The notes: generated by a model from the sequence alone, not told the origin. Positions 34,930 to 42,951 are shown, counted from the stretch's first letter. The stretch is 64,000 nt of DNA from Candidatus Pelearchaeum maunauluense (GCA_030059675.1 JANVYQ010000001.1:62001-126000); one strand, 5' to 3'. Numbers and translations are program-made.

Positions 34930-36053
34930 AATGGGTTATGCGGGTTTTGTTTTCTGCTTCTGGTGGTCGGGTTGGTGGTGCTACGATGGCTTTGCTTTAT
35001 TTAGCTTTGGGTTTTTCTGGTTTGGGTGTTGAGCCTATTCTTTTGACTACTCCTCCTTTAGCTATGTATCGGAGGTTGTATAGTAGGTTGGCTGGTTGTG
35101 GTGTTGTTTTGGTTGTTTCTAGGTGGCGTTGGCGTGGTTTGGCTTATTGGTTGTGGCTGGTCTTTGCGGCGGTTTTGGCTGTTAGGCGTTATGGAGTTGG
35201 GGTTATTCATTGTCATGGGACTAAGGAGGCGGCTGTGCTTGGTTTGGTTGGCCGTCTTTTGAGGAGGCGTGTTGTCTATACTGTTGAGGGCGACCCGTTG
35301 ATGGAGCTTTATTACGCTGATAAGAGGCCTGGGCTGCTTGTTAGGGTTTTGCTTGCATGTGCTTGGTTTGTTGGTCTTAGGCTTGCTAGTGTGGTTGTTG
35401 GTTGTAGTAGGTGGATGGCTGAGACTCTGCGGCGTAGGTATGGTGTTGAAGCGCTTTGGGTTTGGAATCCAATAGATTATGCCCGTTTCAGCTCCGCCGA
35501 TGATGGGGGGCTGCGTGGTGAGAATGTAGCGGTTGTTGCGCGTTTTGAGAGGGTTAAGGGTATCAAGACGATTATCCGCGCTTTCTCTAGGGTTCATGGA
35601 GCTAGGCCAGGTAGCAGGCTTGTGTTGGTTGGTGATGGTGTTGAGCGCGGTGAGCTTGAAGCCTATGCGCGGGAGCTAGGCCTTGGTGGGAGCGTTGTCT
35701 TTATGGGTTTTCGCGATGACGTTGAGAGGATACTTGCTGATTCGTGTTGTTTGGTTATGCCGTCGCTTTATGAGCCGTTTGGGATGGCTGCTGCGGAAGC
35801 TCAGGCTGCTGGTAGGCCTGTTATAGCAGCAGCGACGGGTGGGCTTTTGGAGATTGTGAAGGATGGTGAGACTGGGTTTCTCTTTAGGCCTGCTGACTGG
35901 CGTCAGCTGTCTGAGAAGCTTCAGAAGATACTGGATGACCCTGCGCTACGCGAGCGTATGGGTTCTGCCGCTAGGCTTAATGCGCGGCGATTTGCTCCTG
36001 AAGAGATAGCGAGGCGCTACCTCTCCATATATAGGAGGCTCCTAGCCAGATAG
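34926..36053 (+). CDS. Glycosyltransferase family 4
   Basis: 375 aa, apparently the only intact glycosyltransferase of this locus. The GT-B N-domain opens VLFSASGGRVGGATMALLYLALGF. The acceptor domain includes GVIHCHGTKEAAVLGLVGRLLRRR. The donor domain has VAVVARFERVKGIKTIIRAFSRV, VFMGFRDDVERIL and the EPFGMAAAEAQAAGRPVIAAATGG segment. GTG 34926 overlaps the chimera's stop by 4 bp; ATG 34938 is also possible. The first 600 bp are strikingly G+T-rich on the coding strand. Confidence 0.88.
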   Translation: MKWVMRVLFSASGGRVGGATMALLYLALGFSGLGVEPILLTTPPLAMYRRLYSRLAGCGVVLVVSRWRWRGLAYWLWLVFAAVLAVRRYGVGVIHCHGTKEAAVLGLVGRLLRRRVVYTVEGDPLMELYYADKRPGLLVRVLLACAWFVGLRLASVVVGCSRWMAETLRRRYGVEALWVWNPIDYARFSSADDGGLRGENVAVVARFERVKGIKTIIRAFSRVHGARPGSRLVLVGDGVERGELEAYARELGLGGSVVFMGFRDDVERILADSCCLVMPSLYEPFGMAAAEAQAAGRPVIAAATGGLLEIVKDGETGFLFRPADWRQLSEKLQKILDDPALRERMGSAARLNARRFAPEEIARRYLSIYRRLLAR

Positions 36054-36060
36054 TTCTTTG

Positions 36061-36489
36061 TTATGTTGTGTGCTGTTCATACTCGCTTATCAGTCTGCTT
36101 ACGTTCTCTAAAACCTCTCTCGTCATGTTAAATGCTTCTTTTGCTTCGTCTCTTGTGAAGAGCATGTCTGCTGGGTTTGTGGATAGCTCATCGCCGTACA
36201 TGGCGGGTTCTCTCTTCTCCGCCACGATTCTACTGATTTTCGCCATCTTTTCCACTTCAAACCATCTTGGACACCTGTCTGCGAATCTTAGAAGCACGTT
36301 ACTTACATCGTGTTTCTTTGGATATTCTATTCCTACGAGTCTTAACGCGCCTTTTAGAGCTAGTTCCACGCATTCTTGTGAGCTTCTGATGGCGTAGGCT
36401 GGGCTTCCTTCATTGTATTCTCTCTTTGCGGTCTCTAATCTGCGGGTGCCCTGATTTACTAATGCTCTCGCGATTTTGATGTTGTTCAT
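36061..36489 (-). CDS. HEPN-domain protein (toxin partner of a nucleotidyltransferase)
   Basis: 142 aa from ATG 36489, which overlaps the upstream gene's TGA as ATGA; the longer frame to 36540 is not needed. HEPN four-helix fold: ALVNQGTRRLETAKREYNEGSPAYAIRSSQECVELALKGALRLVGIEYPKKHDV. This is the HEPN class with a KKHDV loop and SQECVELALKG helix. It lacks the RX4-6H RNase motif of HepT, so it may be a binding rather than nuclease type. Paired with the nucleotidyltransferase directly upstream. Confidence 0.88.
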   Translation of the reverse strand: MNNIKIARALVNQGTRRLETAKREYNEGSPAYAIRSSQECVELALKGALRLVGIEYPKKHDVSNVLLRFADRCPRWFEVEKMAKISRIVAEKREPAMYGDELSTNPADMLFTRDEAKEAFNMTREVLENVSRLISEYEQHTT

Positions 36490-37094
36490 ATTTCTATGAC
36501 CTCTCCGAAGCGTAAGTTGGGTTTGAGAACCCATACCCACTCGTGGTCAGATAGCATTATTCGCCTCGCGTGTAGCTTCTTTAGGTTTTGCTTAGCCTCT
36601 TTAGCTACTCTAAGGTATGTTCCATCGTCCATTAGGACTATTCCGTCTATTAGTGTGTCCAATATGATTGGTGGATGTTCTGCTAATGTGCTAGGTGATA
36701 TTGGGTAGAAGGAGATGTGGGTGTCTATTCCATGTTCTTCAAGCCATCGTATCTCTCTTGATACTTTAGGTGATTCTTCTATTTCCACGAGTTTCTCCAG
36801 CGACTGGCCGAGGGAGTCGAATCCCTCTACTACGACGAGGAGGTCTATGTCGCTGTCTGTTCTGGCGTTCCCACGCGCAACTGAGCCGAAGAGTATTATG
36901 CTCTTAATCCAAGGGTGTTTATGCGCTTCTGCGCAGAATAATCCTAGGAGCCTCGCGTATCTCTGCTGTGGAATTTTATCAAGCCCCCTTATCACACCAT
37001 CTACGGCTAGGGTATATGCTTCTGGCTCGGCGAGCCTGTAAAATCTCCTACGCCCTCTACCCTCGTGTAAGAATATACAGGCGCTCCGTCGCAT
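36486..37094 (-). CDS. Nucleotidyltransferase (MNT) domain protein, N-terminal winged helix cut off
   Basis: 202 aa. The polymerase-beta-type nucleotidyltransferase motif is LFGSVARGNARTDSDIDLLVVVEG (GS-x10-DxD with a later Asp), so it could AMPylate or polyadenylate a partner such as the HEPN protein. Residues 1-35 (FLHEGRGRRRFYRLAEPEAY) look like the tail of a winged helix. The frame continues upstream beyond this ATG but is separated by an in-frame TGA at 37095-37097. Overlaps the HEPN gene by 4 bp. Confidence 0.85.
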   Translation of the reverse strand: MRRSACIFLHEGRGRRRFYRLAEPEAYTLAVDGVIRGLDKIPQQRYARLLGLFCAEAHKHPWIKSIILFGSVARGNARTDSDIDLLVVVEGFDSLGQSLEKLVEIEESPKVSREIRWLEEHGIDTHISFYPISPSTLAEHPPIILDTLIDGIVLMDDGTYLRVAKEAKQNLKKLHARRIMLSDHEWVWVLKPNLRFGEVIEI

Positions 37095-37232
37095 TCAGCT
37101 TAGAGCCACTCTGGCAGCCACATCACTCCTAACCAGTCTCTCAACATCTTCAACAGTGAATATATCTTCACCAAAGCGGGAGTATAGCCTGCAATAGAGT
37201 CTACCCAACCATCGTGGAAGCCAGCTGGCCAT
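37095..37232 (-). pseudogene. Winged-helix N-terminal part of the MNT regulator, separated by an in-frame TGA
   Basis: Forty-five codons from ATG 37232 encode LPRWLGRLYCRLYSRFGEDIF then TVEDVERLVRSDVAARVAL. This is the first half of a winged-helix domain whose second half begins directly after TGA 37097-37095, in the same frame, with an ATG. Replacing the TGA by one sense codon would give a 248-aa wHTH-MNT protein. Either a nonsense mutation has split the gene or two coupled polypeptides (TGAATG) are made. Confidence 0.65.
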
Positions 37233-37234
37233 TA

Positions 37235-37253
37235 CGTTACCTATTAGGTAACG
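37235..37253. promoter_or_regulatory. Perfect palindromic operator before the wHTH-MNT-HEPN genes
   Basis: CGTTACCTATTAGGTAACG is a perfect 19-bp inverted repeat (9-bp arms around a central T). It ends 3 bp upstream of ATG 37232 and lies about 20-25 bp after a TATA box at 37257-37265 on the same strand, so it covers the expected transcription start. This is a classic autorepressor position. Confidence 0.75.
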
Positions 37254-37256
37254 CAT

Positions 37257-37265
37257 CTATATAAG
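37257..37265 (-). promoter_or_regulatory. TATA box for the wHTH-MNT-HEPN genes
   Basis: Read on the minus strand, CTTATATAG lies 26-33 bp upstream of ATG 37232, with the operator palindrome between the two. Confidence 0.6.
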
Positions 37266-37331
37266 TCTCCTAGACATCAGCTTACAGATAGATTACCCAC
37301 AGCTTCTCCATACTTGCTGCCTGCTCACTAT

Positions 37332-37340
37332 CTTTTAATA
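37332..37340 (+). promoter_or_regulatory. TATA box for the epimerase gene
   Basis: CTTTTAATA is centred about 31 bp before TTG 37367, fitting a leaderless mRNA and supporting the TTG start. Confidence 0.5.
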
Positions 37341-37366
37341 CGGCTGGCTTACGGTCAGAGGCAGCC

Positions 37367-38329
37367 TTGATAATAGTGACGGGAGCGTTTGGCTTTATCG
37401 GTAGTCATCTTGTTGAGGCTTTGCTGGATAGGGGTGATGAGGTTATTGCGTTGAGCCAGCCTGCTCCCCCTGAGAATAACTACGCGTATATTGCGCGTCA
37501 TCCTAATGCGCATAGGATGCGTGTTGTCTTAGCTGATGCCCGCGACCTAGATGCTATGAAGGCGCTCTTTAAGGCGAGTCAGCCTGAGGTTGTTTATCAC
37601 CTCGCCGCTATGGCGTCGCATAGGCTCAGCATGAATGAGCCATACCAGTATCTAAACGCCAACATACCCTCGGTTATGAGCGTCCTTGAGGCAGCGCGCC
37701 TCACCGAGCCCAGCCCCAAGATAGTCTTCACCTCCAGCAGCAGCATCTACGGTGATAACAAGCCGCCCTTCAACGAGAACATGGAGCCCAGACCAAAGGG
37801 GCCTTATGCTGTCAGTAAGGTTCTTGGAGAGAGGCTATGCAGGCTGTATAACGAGGCTTATGGATTGGATTGCCCCATAATAAGATACTTTAATGTTGTT
37901 GGTGAGCGTTGTCGTAGTAATATTGTTTTTAGGATTTTTGCTGACAGGATTATACGTGGTCTTCCTGTTGAGGTTAATGGTAGGTGGTTTGACGGTGAGT
38001 TCAGGCCTGCTGAGAGGGACTTTACCTATGTGAGCGACGCTGTTGAGGGAACTATCCTGGTTGGTGAGAAGACGGGTGGATGCGAGATATTCAACATAGG
38101 TTTCGGCAGGCCTGTGAGCGTTATGCGCATAGCTGAGCTGCTCATGGAGTATCTTGGGAGGAGGAGTCAGACGTTCTTTACAGAGCTTAAGCCCCATGAG
38201 GCGCTGATAAGCTACTCCGACAACACAAAGGCGCGCAACATGCTTGGCTGGTCGCCGCGCGTGGATATAGACGAGATGACGCGCAAATATGCTGAGTGGT
38301 ACAGGAATACCAGCTCATCCCTAAGGTAA
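37367..38329 (+). CDS. NAD-dependent sugar epimerase/dehydratase (GalE-like SDR)
   Basis: 320 aa extended short-chain dehydrogenase acting on a nucleotide sugar. NAD motif TGAFGFIGSHL is at residues 5-15. The catalytic region has FTSSSSIYGDN, then GPYAVSKVLGER (YxxxK), and the substrate loop is RYFNVVGERC. It is complete and follows a TATA box. It is probably part of the surface polysaccharide pathway but lies among toxin-antitoxin genes. Product specificity (UDP-glucose 4-epimerase or dTDP-glucose dehydratase) cannot be fixed. Confidence 0.9.
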   Translation: MIIVTGAFGFIGSHLVEALLDRGDEVIALSQPAPPENNYAYIARHPNAHRMRVVLADARDLDAMKALFKASQPEVVYHLAAMASHRLSMNEPYQYLNANIPSVMSVLEAARLTEPSPKIVFTSSSSIYGDNKPPFNENMEPRPKGPYAVSKVLGERLCRLYNEAYGLDCPIIRYFNVVGERCRSNIVFRIFADRIIRGLPVEVNGRWFDGEFRPAERDFTYVSDAVEGTILVGEKTGGCEIFNIGFGRPVSVMRIAELLMEYLGRRSQTFFTELKPHEALISYSDNTKARNMLGWSPRVDIDEMTRKYAEWYRNTSSSLR

Positions 38330-38755
38330 AGGTGGGTCAAGTCCCCGCTCATCCAAATACCTAAGAAGTTTGGCCATCAGATTGGATACACGCTCAATAA
38401 ACAGCGGAAGTTCTTCATGCAGAAGCTTATAATCCACATCAGCATATAAATGAACCAAGATATTTCTTAGTCCTGTGAGCTCTTCAGCCCACTCTGCCTC
38501 GGTTTCTGTGAATACGTCATGCGCACGTAATTCCCGTGGGATTGACTTGTATGTTTTTGGTGGTGTCCATCCCTCAGCAGCGATTATCGCATTACCTACA
38601 TCCAAAAGTGCTTCAATCGCTACATGAACCTCCCTCTCAACAGCTGGGAATACGTCTTTTTCAAACAATTCATCAAGACGTAATGTTGAATATTTCTTTA
38701 GACGATTTATAGCCTGCTCAAATCTCGCTATTCTATGTTGTAGTTTTTCCTGCAA
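38321..38755 (-). CDS. hepT: HepT-like HEPN ribonuclease toxin
   Basis: 144 aa, DUF86/HepT family. The RX4HXY active-site motif is visible as RNILVHLY at about residues 97-104, typical of HEPN RNases that are silenced by an MntA nucleotidyltransferase. Helices include AIEALLDVGNAIIAAEGW. It overlaps the upstream mntA-like gene by 23 bp and the epimerase 3' end (opposite strand) by 9 bp. Apparently intact. Confidence 0.93.
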   Translation of the reverse strand: MQEKLQHRIARFEQAINRLKKYSTLRLDELFEKDVFPAVEREVHVAIEALLDVGNAIIAAEGWTPPKTYKSIPRELRAHDVFTETEAEWAEELTGLRNILVHLYADVDYKLLHEELPLFIERVSNLMAKLLRYLDERGLDPPLP

Positions 38756-39149
38756 GGATTCTCTCCCTCATCTTTTCATAATGTAGTCTGAGTACTGGAG
38801 CTATGTCCAGATACATGATTGTATAGTATATTTTGTCTTTGAGTAGCTGTTGTTTATCATTTACTATTAGGGGCTTTCCGCTTGTTAGGGCGCTGTATGC
38901 TATGTCTAGTGGTGCTTTTTCGACGTCTATAATATCAATGGTTGTGGCGTAGGCTAGGCTTAGCCTGCCTGAGAGCTTCGCACAGAGCTTGAGGCGTGTT
39001 ACCGCATCTTTAGAGCGCCATTTTACAGCAATATCAATATCGCTGTCATCCCGCGCTGTTCCCTCGGAATGCGAGCCGAAGAGTATAGCATAAGCTAGTT
39101 CTGGTTCTCTTGAGAGCTCAGCCCGTAGCCGCTCGGAGAGTCCCATCAC
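38733..39149 (-). CDS. mntA: MntA-like nucleotidyltransferase antitoxin
   Basis: 138 aa with the minimal nucleotidyltransferase signature YAILFGSHSEGTARDDSDIDIAV (GS-x10-DxD) and a third Asp in TTIDIIDVEKAPLDIAY. In characterised systems MntA adds AMP to HepT near its RX4HXY motif and neutralises it. The stop lies 23 bp inside hepT. ATG 39149 or 39146. Confidence 0.93.
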   Translation of the reverse strand: MMGLSERLRAELSREPELAYAILFGSHSEGTARDDSDIDIAVKWRSKDAVTRLKLCAKLSGRLSLAYATTIDIIDVEKAPLDIAYSALTSGKPLIVNDKQQLLKDKIYYTIMYLDIAPVLRLHYEKMRERILAGKTTT

Positions 39150-39251
39150 TCATTAGATAATGTTCATGCTTCTATTTATGAGGGTTGTAGAGTGGCGTAT
39201 TACGTGGAGACGTGCCTGATAATGGATGAGCGTGTTTGTGGTTGGGCAGTC

Positions 39252-39260
39252 CTTTATATA
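39252..39260 (+). promoter_or_regulatory. TATA box for the luciferase-like gene
   Basis: CTTTATATA ends 31 bp before TTG 39291, and a GGTAGGG purine stretch lies between. Confidence 0.5.
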
Positions 39261-39290
39261 CGCTGCACCTACGGTGAGTAGGGTAGGGAG

Positions 39291-40118
39291 TTGAGGTTTG
39301 GCCTAATCATACCCAACATGAGCCCTTACTGCGATGTTAAGCCAATCTCCGAGGCTGCGCGTGTTGCTGAGGATTCTGGGTTTGAGGCTCTGCTCATCTG
39401 GGACCACTACACCCTCCCATGGAGCGACGCCACGCTTGACGCTTGGGTTGTCCTCTCATACCTCTCCTCAATAACGGAGAGGATTAGGCTGGGAACCTGC
39501 GTCTCTCCGATCCCCTTCAGAAACCCCGCCGTCCTAGCCAAGATTGCCGCTTCCGTTGATATTATCTCTGGCGGCAGGGTTATCCTCGGCGTAGGCGCTG
39601 GCTGGCATAGGCCAGAGTTTGAGGGGTTTAGCGAGTGGTATCCAGATGCCGAGCGCGTGACCAGGACGTTTGAGGGTGTAAAGATTATGAAAGCCCTCTG
39701 GGAGCGGGGCAGGCTCAGCTACGAAGGGCGCTACTACAAGGTGCGGGGCGCCGTTGTAGAGCCCAGGCCGATACAGAGGCCAGGCCCACCGCTCTGGTTC
39801 GGCACCACAGGCAGGAGAATGCTACGCTTCGCAGCAGAGAACGGAGATGGATGGATACCAACCATGACAACACCACGCGAATACAGCAAACTAGCCAGCT
39901 ACCTACGCCAACACATAAAAACCGACAAGCTACCCAACTTCACCTTCGCATACGCAGACTTCGACATCTACAACACGCCAAACGAATATATCACAACGAT
40001 TGAGAAATATGGGAGCGTTGGCTGCATGCTCTACTGCGTGACGTGGAGGTTTCCGAAGCAGCAGTTCATCGCTAAGCTTAGGGAGTTTGCCCGCGAGGTT
40101 ATGCCCAGCTTTGGATGA
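39291..40118 (+). CDS. Luciferase-like (LLM class) flavin/F420 oxidoreductase
   Basis: 275 aa, single TIM barrel. Motifs: AARVAEDSGFEALLIWDHYTLPW, ITERIRLGTCVSPIPFRNPAVLAK and IISGGRVILGVGAGWHRPEF. EGRYYKVRGAVVEPRPIQRPGPPLWFG is typical of the group that includes F420-dependent glucose-6-phosphate dehydrogenase-like and alkanesulfonate monooxygenase-like proteins. TTG start. The second half of the gene is A/C-rich on the coding strand in contrast to the first half. Substrate unknown. Confidence 0.87.
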   Translation: MRFGLIIPNMSPYCDVKPISEAARVAEDSGFEALLIWDHYTLPWSDATLDAWVVLSYLSSITERIRLGTCVSPIPFRNPAVLAKIAASVDIISGGRVILGVGAGWHRPEFEGFSEWYPDAERVTRTFEGVKIMKALWERGRLSYEGRYYKVRGAVVEPRPIQRPGPPLWFGTTGRRMLRFAAENGDGWIPTMTTPREYSKLASYLRQHIKTDKLPNFTFAYADFDIYNTPNEYITTIEKYGSVGCMLYCVTWRFPKQQFIAKLREFAREVMPSFG

Positions 40119-40162
40119 GGCAAACCTATAATCATGGCCCTTTCATTGAGTATTGTTGGTGT

Positions 40163-40554
40163 ATGTCTGTAAATAGGCGGGCCGTCGTCTGGTTTGATGA
40201 GGCGGTGGAGGATTTGGAGACCGGCAAGAAGCTCTTTGAGGCTAGTAGATATGCCCACGCGTGTTTCCACGCTCAGCAAGCCGCTGAGAAAGCCTTGGAA
40301 GCCCTCATAGTAGCAAGGCTTCACCGCATAGAGCATAGCCATGACCTCGTAGAACTCTATGAGCATGTCAGCAGCTTCGTAAAGCTGGAATGCGCCGACA
40401 AGCTACCCGCGCTCTCAGCGTTCTACACGCAGGCCAGATATCCCAACGCAGGGCTTTTGAGGCGTCTAAGGAGATAACTAGCGGGCAGGCGCGCGAAGCT
40501 ATAGAGACCGCTGGGTGCGTGGTTGATGCTGTCAAGCCTCTCGTCAAGGCATAG
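40163..40554 (+). pseudogene. Frameshifted HEPN-domain gene
   Basis: ATG 40163 opens a HEPN domain (VVWFDEAVEDLETGKKLFEASRYAHACFHAQQAAEKALEALI...HSHDLVELY). Near 40455, in GCAGGGCTTTT, the frame changes. The expected continuation (RAFEASKEITSGQAREAIETAG, ending DAVKPLVKA and TAG 40554) is in another frame, while the original frame ends at 40477 after LLRRLRR. The truncated product lacks only the last helix, so residual function cannot be excluded. The partner nucleotidyltransferase just downstream is broken too. Confidence 0.8.
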
Positions 40555-40831
40555 AGAGACTATACAGGCTTTCTTGTAGAGCCTAAAGCGGGAGCTCCCT
40601 GACGCTGAGGCCTATCTCTTCGGAAGCCTAGCGCGCGGCGACTGGCTGGAGGACAGCGACGTGGATATAATAGTTGTCACAGACAAGCTAGCTACGCAGA
40701 AGCCCTGGGAGAGGACAGCCAAGCTCAGACGCTTAGCGCCGGCCAACACAGGCTTTGACATAATAGCGCTGACACACGAGGAGTTTAGGAATGCACAGGG
40801 AGATTATGATAAGCTTATTAAACTCTTATAA
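40526..40831 (+). pseudogene. Nucleotidyltransferase (MNT) gene interrupted by a stop codon
   Basis: ATG 40526, overlapping the HEPN 3' end, starts SSLSSRHRETIQAFL, then TAG 40577-40579, then in the same frame SLKRELPDAEAYLFGSLARGDWLEDSDVDIIVV (GS-x10-DxD) through FDIIALTHEEFRNA to TAA 40831. One nonsense codon separates the leading 17 residues from the whole catalytic domain. No good internal start precedes the GS motif. Together with the frameshifted HEPN this is a dead HEPN-MNT module. Confidence 0.8.
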
Positions 40832-40872
40832 TTCTTAACCCATTTTGGTAACTACAGACTCCAAAAAGACGC

Positions 40873-40900
40873 CTTTTTCGTGTCTCTAGACACGAAAAAG
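40873..40900. promoter_or_regulatory. Perfect 12-bp inverted repeat before the ATPase gene
   Basis: CTTTTTCGTGTC-TCTA-GACACGAAAAAG: 12-bp arms with a 4-nt loop. It follows the MNT remnant by 41 bp and ends 30 bp before ATG 40931. Read on plus it lacks a trailing T-tract, so an operator or an mRNA hairpin is favoured over a terminator, although bidirectional termination is possible. TAATATTA (40901-40908) directly follows. Confidence 0.65.
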
Positions 40901-40930
40901 TAATATTATTCGTCGGAGGTGTTACGAAAA

Positions 40931-42403
40931 ATGCGCTGGCAGGATTTGGTGGCGATAAACCCTTGGTGGCGTAGGGGTGTGGATTTTGAGCCAGACGACC
41001 CAGACATGATGCGGCTGGGAGAAGCCCCCATTAAGATTGAGAGGAAGAAGTTAGCGTTGCAGCCAGGCAGGATATACATCCTCCGCGGAATCAGGCGCGT
41101 AGGCAAGACAGTATACCTCAAGAATCTAGTATATCACCTAATATCTGAAGGGATAGACCCCAGAAGCATACTCTACATTTCATGCGATAGGCTGGGAGGT
41201 AGGGGGAAAGCCTTATTGAATGCTATAAGGAATTTCCTAGACAACTTCACTCCAGCAAAGTCGTTCATAATGCTTGATGAGATAACCTACCTTAAGGATG
41301 AGTGGATTCTCGTTCTTAAAGAGCTTGCTGAAAGACCTGAAGCCGAAAACATGGCGATAATAGCGACAGGCTCAAATCCAGCATCAATAAGAGAGAAATC
41401 TGAACGCCTTCCAGGGAGGCGTGTAGAGGGAAATAACTATCTCATGTATCCGCTGACATTCAGGCAGTATCTCGCGAATCTCTCCAATCATGCTGGGTTA
41501 AGCGCATCTCTACGCGAAGCAGCTATGAAGATAAGCAGCCTTAACGAAATAAGCATACCACTACGAAGCGATGATTTGAGAAACATTACCGACGCATCAC
41601 TATACTTGAATGAACTACAGATACTCTTCCGCAAGTATCTACTAAGCGGCGGATTCCCTCACACTATAAATGAATATCTTAAAAATGGATGGATAAGCCT
41701 TGATAGATACGAGGAGCTTATCAAGGTTGTGTTGGGAGATTTATCGTCGGTCAATAGAAGCGAAGCTATAGCTAAGGTTTTGTTAAGCGAGGTAATTGAT
41801 AGACAGAACTATGGCCAGAGAACAAGCTACACATCGCTAGGAGCTAGGACTGGCTACCCTCATACGACCATCCTAAGCTATCTTGAGACTCTTGAAGAGG
41901 GGTTCATTCTATTTACTCTCAACGCGGTTGATGCCAGCAGTAGGAGATGGCGGATAAAGCCCAAGTCGGATAAGAAGATATTCGTTATAGACCCGTTTCT
42001 ATATCATGCTTTAGCAGCATATCTGCGTGGTGAGGAGGGCTTTAGCTTATCGGAGGAGATGATAAACGATGAAGAGCTGTCTTCCAAGCTTGTTGAGGGC
42101 GTTGTTGCGTCTCACCTGCTTAGAATAAGAATAGCACCACACTTGGTTGAGAAGGACTCGTTCTTGGGCTTCACATACGATAAGAGAGGAGAGATTGACA
42201 TCGTTTTTAGAGCAGCAGACAAAGTGGTTGGTTTTGAGGTGAAGTATAAAGAAGAAATAGGCAGGATTAAGCATAATAACGTGTATGGTATGCGGGCGTC
42301 GGTGATTTTGACGAGGAACGACTATAATCTATCCCAGGAGCCGCCGGTCATACCAGTATCTCTTTTTCTGGCCTTATTACCTAGGTCAAGTAAGTTGCTG
42401 TGA
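40931..42403 (+). CDS. Archaeal AAA+ ATPase with C-terminal DUF4143-like domain
   Basis: 490 aa. Walker A is GIRRVGKT at about residue 55 and Walker B is FIMLDEITYLKDEW. A middle winged-helix-like region (TSYTSLGARTGYPHTTILSYLETLEEGFILF) follows. The C-terminal domain has GEIDIVFRAADKVVGFEVKYK, a D...ExK pattern like restriction-type nucleases. ATG 40931 is chosen because GGAGGTG lies 9 bp upstream. These ATPases are abundant in thermophilic archaea, often with mobile or defence genes; cellular role unknown. It borders dead HEPN-MNT genes and a hairpin. Confidence 0.9.
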   Translation: MRWQDLVAINPWWRRGVDFEPDDPDMMRLGEAPIKIERKKLALQPGRIYILRGIRRVGKTVYLKNLVYHLISEGIDPRSILYISCDRLGGRGKALLNAIRNFLDNFTPAKSFIMLDEITYLKDEWILVLKELAERPEAENMAIIATGSNPASIREKSERLPGRRVEGNNYLMYPLTFRQYLANLSNHAGLSASLREAAMKISSLNEISIPLRSDDLRNITDASLYLNELQILFRKYLLSGGFPHTINEYLKNGWISLDRYEELIKVVLGDLSSVNRSEAIAKVLLSEVIDRQNYGQRTSYTSLGARTGYPHTTILSYLETLEEGFILFTLNAVDASSRRWRIKPKSDKKIFVIDPFLYHALAAYLRGEEGFSLSEEMINDEELSSKLVEGVVASHLLRIRIAPHLVEKDSFLGFTYDKRGEIDIVFRAADKVVGFEVKYKEEIGRIKHNNVYGMRASVILTRNDYNLSQEPPVIPVSLFLALLPRSSKLL

Positions 42404-42417
42404 CGTTGGTGGTTGTT

Positions 42418-42951
42418 ATGGTTGTGGTTAATGGTGTTGATGTTGGTAAGGTGCGTGATGCTTTGCGTGTTGTTGGGGAGCAGGCTTCTGTTGTTGAGAA
42501 TCGTGTTAGAATGAACCTGCGTAGGGCGCGTGTTATATGGTCTGGTGATGGCCTTGCTGTGCGTGTCTTCTGCGGTAGGGCTTCCTTTAGGGTTGACGAG
42601 CCTGTCGAGCCTGGGGCTAGTGGCGAAGCTCCTACCGCTGTTGAATACTTGTTGGGAAGCTTGGCCGCCTGCGTCGCCATAGGCGTGGTCTATAACGCTT
42701 CCCTGCGCAACATTAGCTTGGATTCGCTTGAGGTGGCCGCTGAGGGCAGGATAAACAACATACTCACATTCCTAGGGCTGGAGAACGGTGGCCACCCCGG
42801 GTTTGAGGAGGTCAGCCTGAAGGTCTATGTTAGGAGCGGCGCGCGTGAGGAGGAGCTTAGGGAGCTGGTGGAGCATAGCATAGCAACATCCCCCGTGGTT
42901 AATTCGCTCACGCGGAGCGTGCGGCTTAAGCATGAGCTTAGGGTCTTCTAG
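42418..42951 (+). CDS. OsmC-family protein
   Basis: 177 aa. Start set at ATG 42418 by alignment with the paralogue at 47.4 kb (VNGVDVGKVRDAL versus INGLDLAKLREIV); a GTG at 42400 overlaps the ATPase stop. OsmC fold: central helix EYLLGSLAACVAIGVVYN with the first Cys, and the GRINNILTFLGL segment. At the place of the second redox Cys the sequence reads TSPVVNSL. It is therefore unlikely to be a two-cysteine peroxide reductase; a binding or one-Cys role is possible. It overlaps a converging SDR gene by 4 bp. Confidence 0.88.
   Translation: MVVVNGVDVGKVRDALRVVGEQASVVENRVRMNLRRARVIWSGDGLAVRVFCGRASFRVDEPVEPGASGEAPTAVEYLLGSLAACVAIGVVYNASLRNISLDSLEVAAEGRINNILTFLGLENGGHPGFEEVSLKVYVRSGAREEELRELVEHSIATSPVVNSLTRSVRLKHELRVF

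Noticed and set aside
35058..35597. Long minus-strand ORF (179 aa) inside the glycosyltransferase gene
   Set aside because: Antisense to a clear GT4 domain; Thr/Pro/Asn-rich composition arises from the G/T-rich coding strand.
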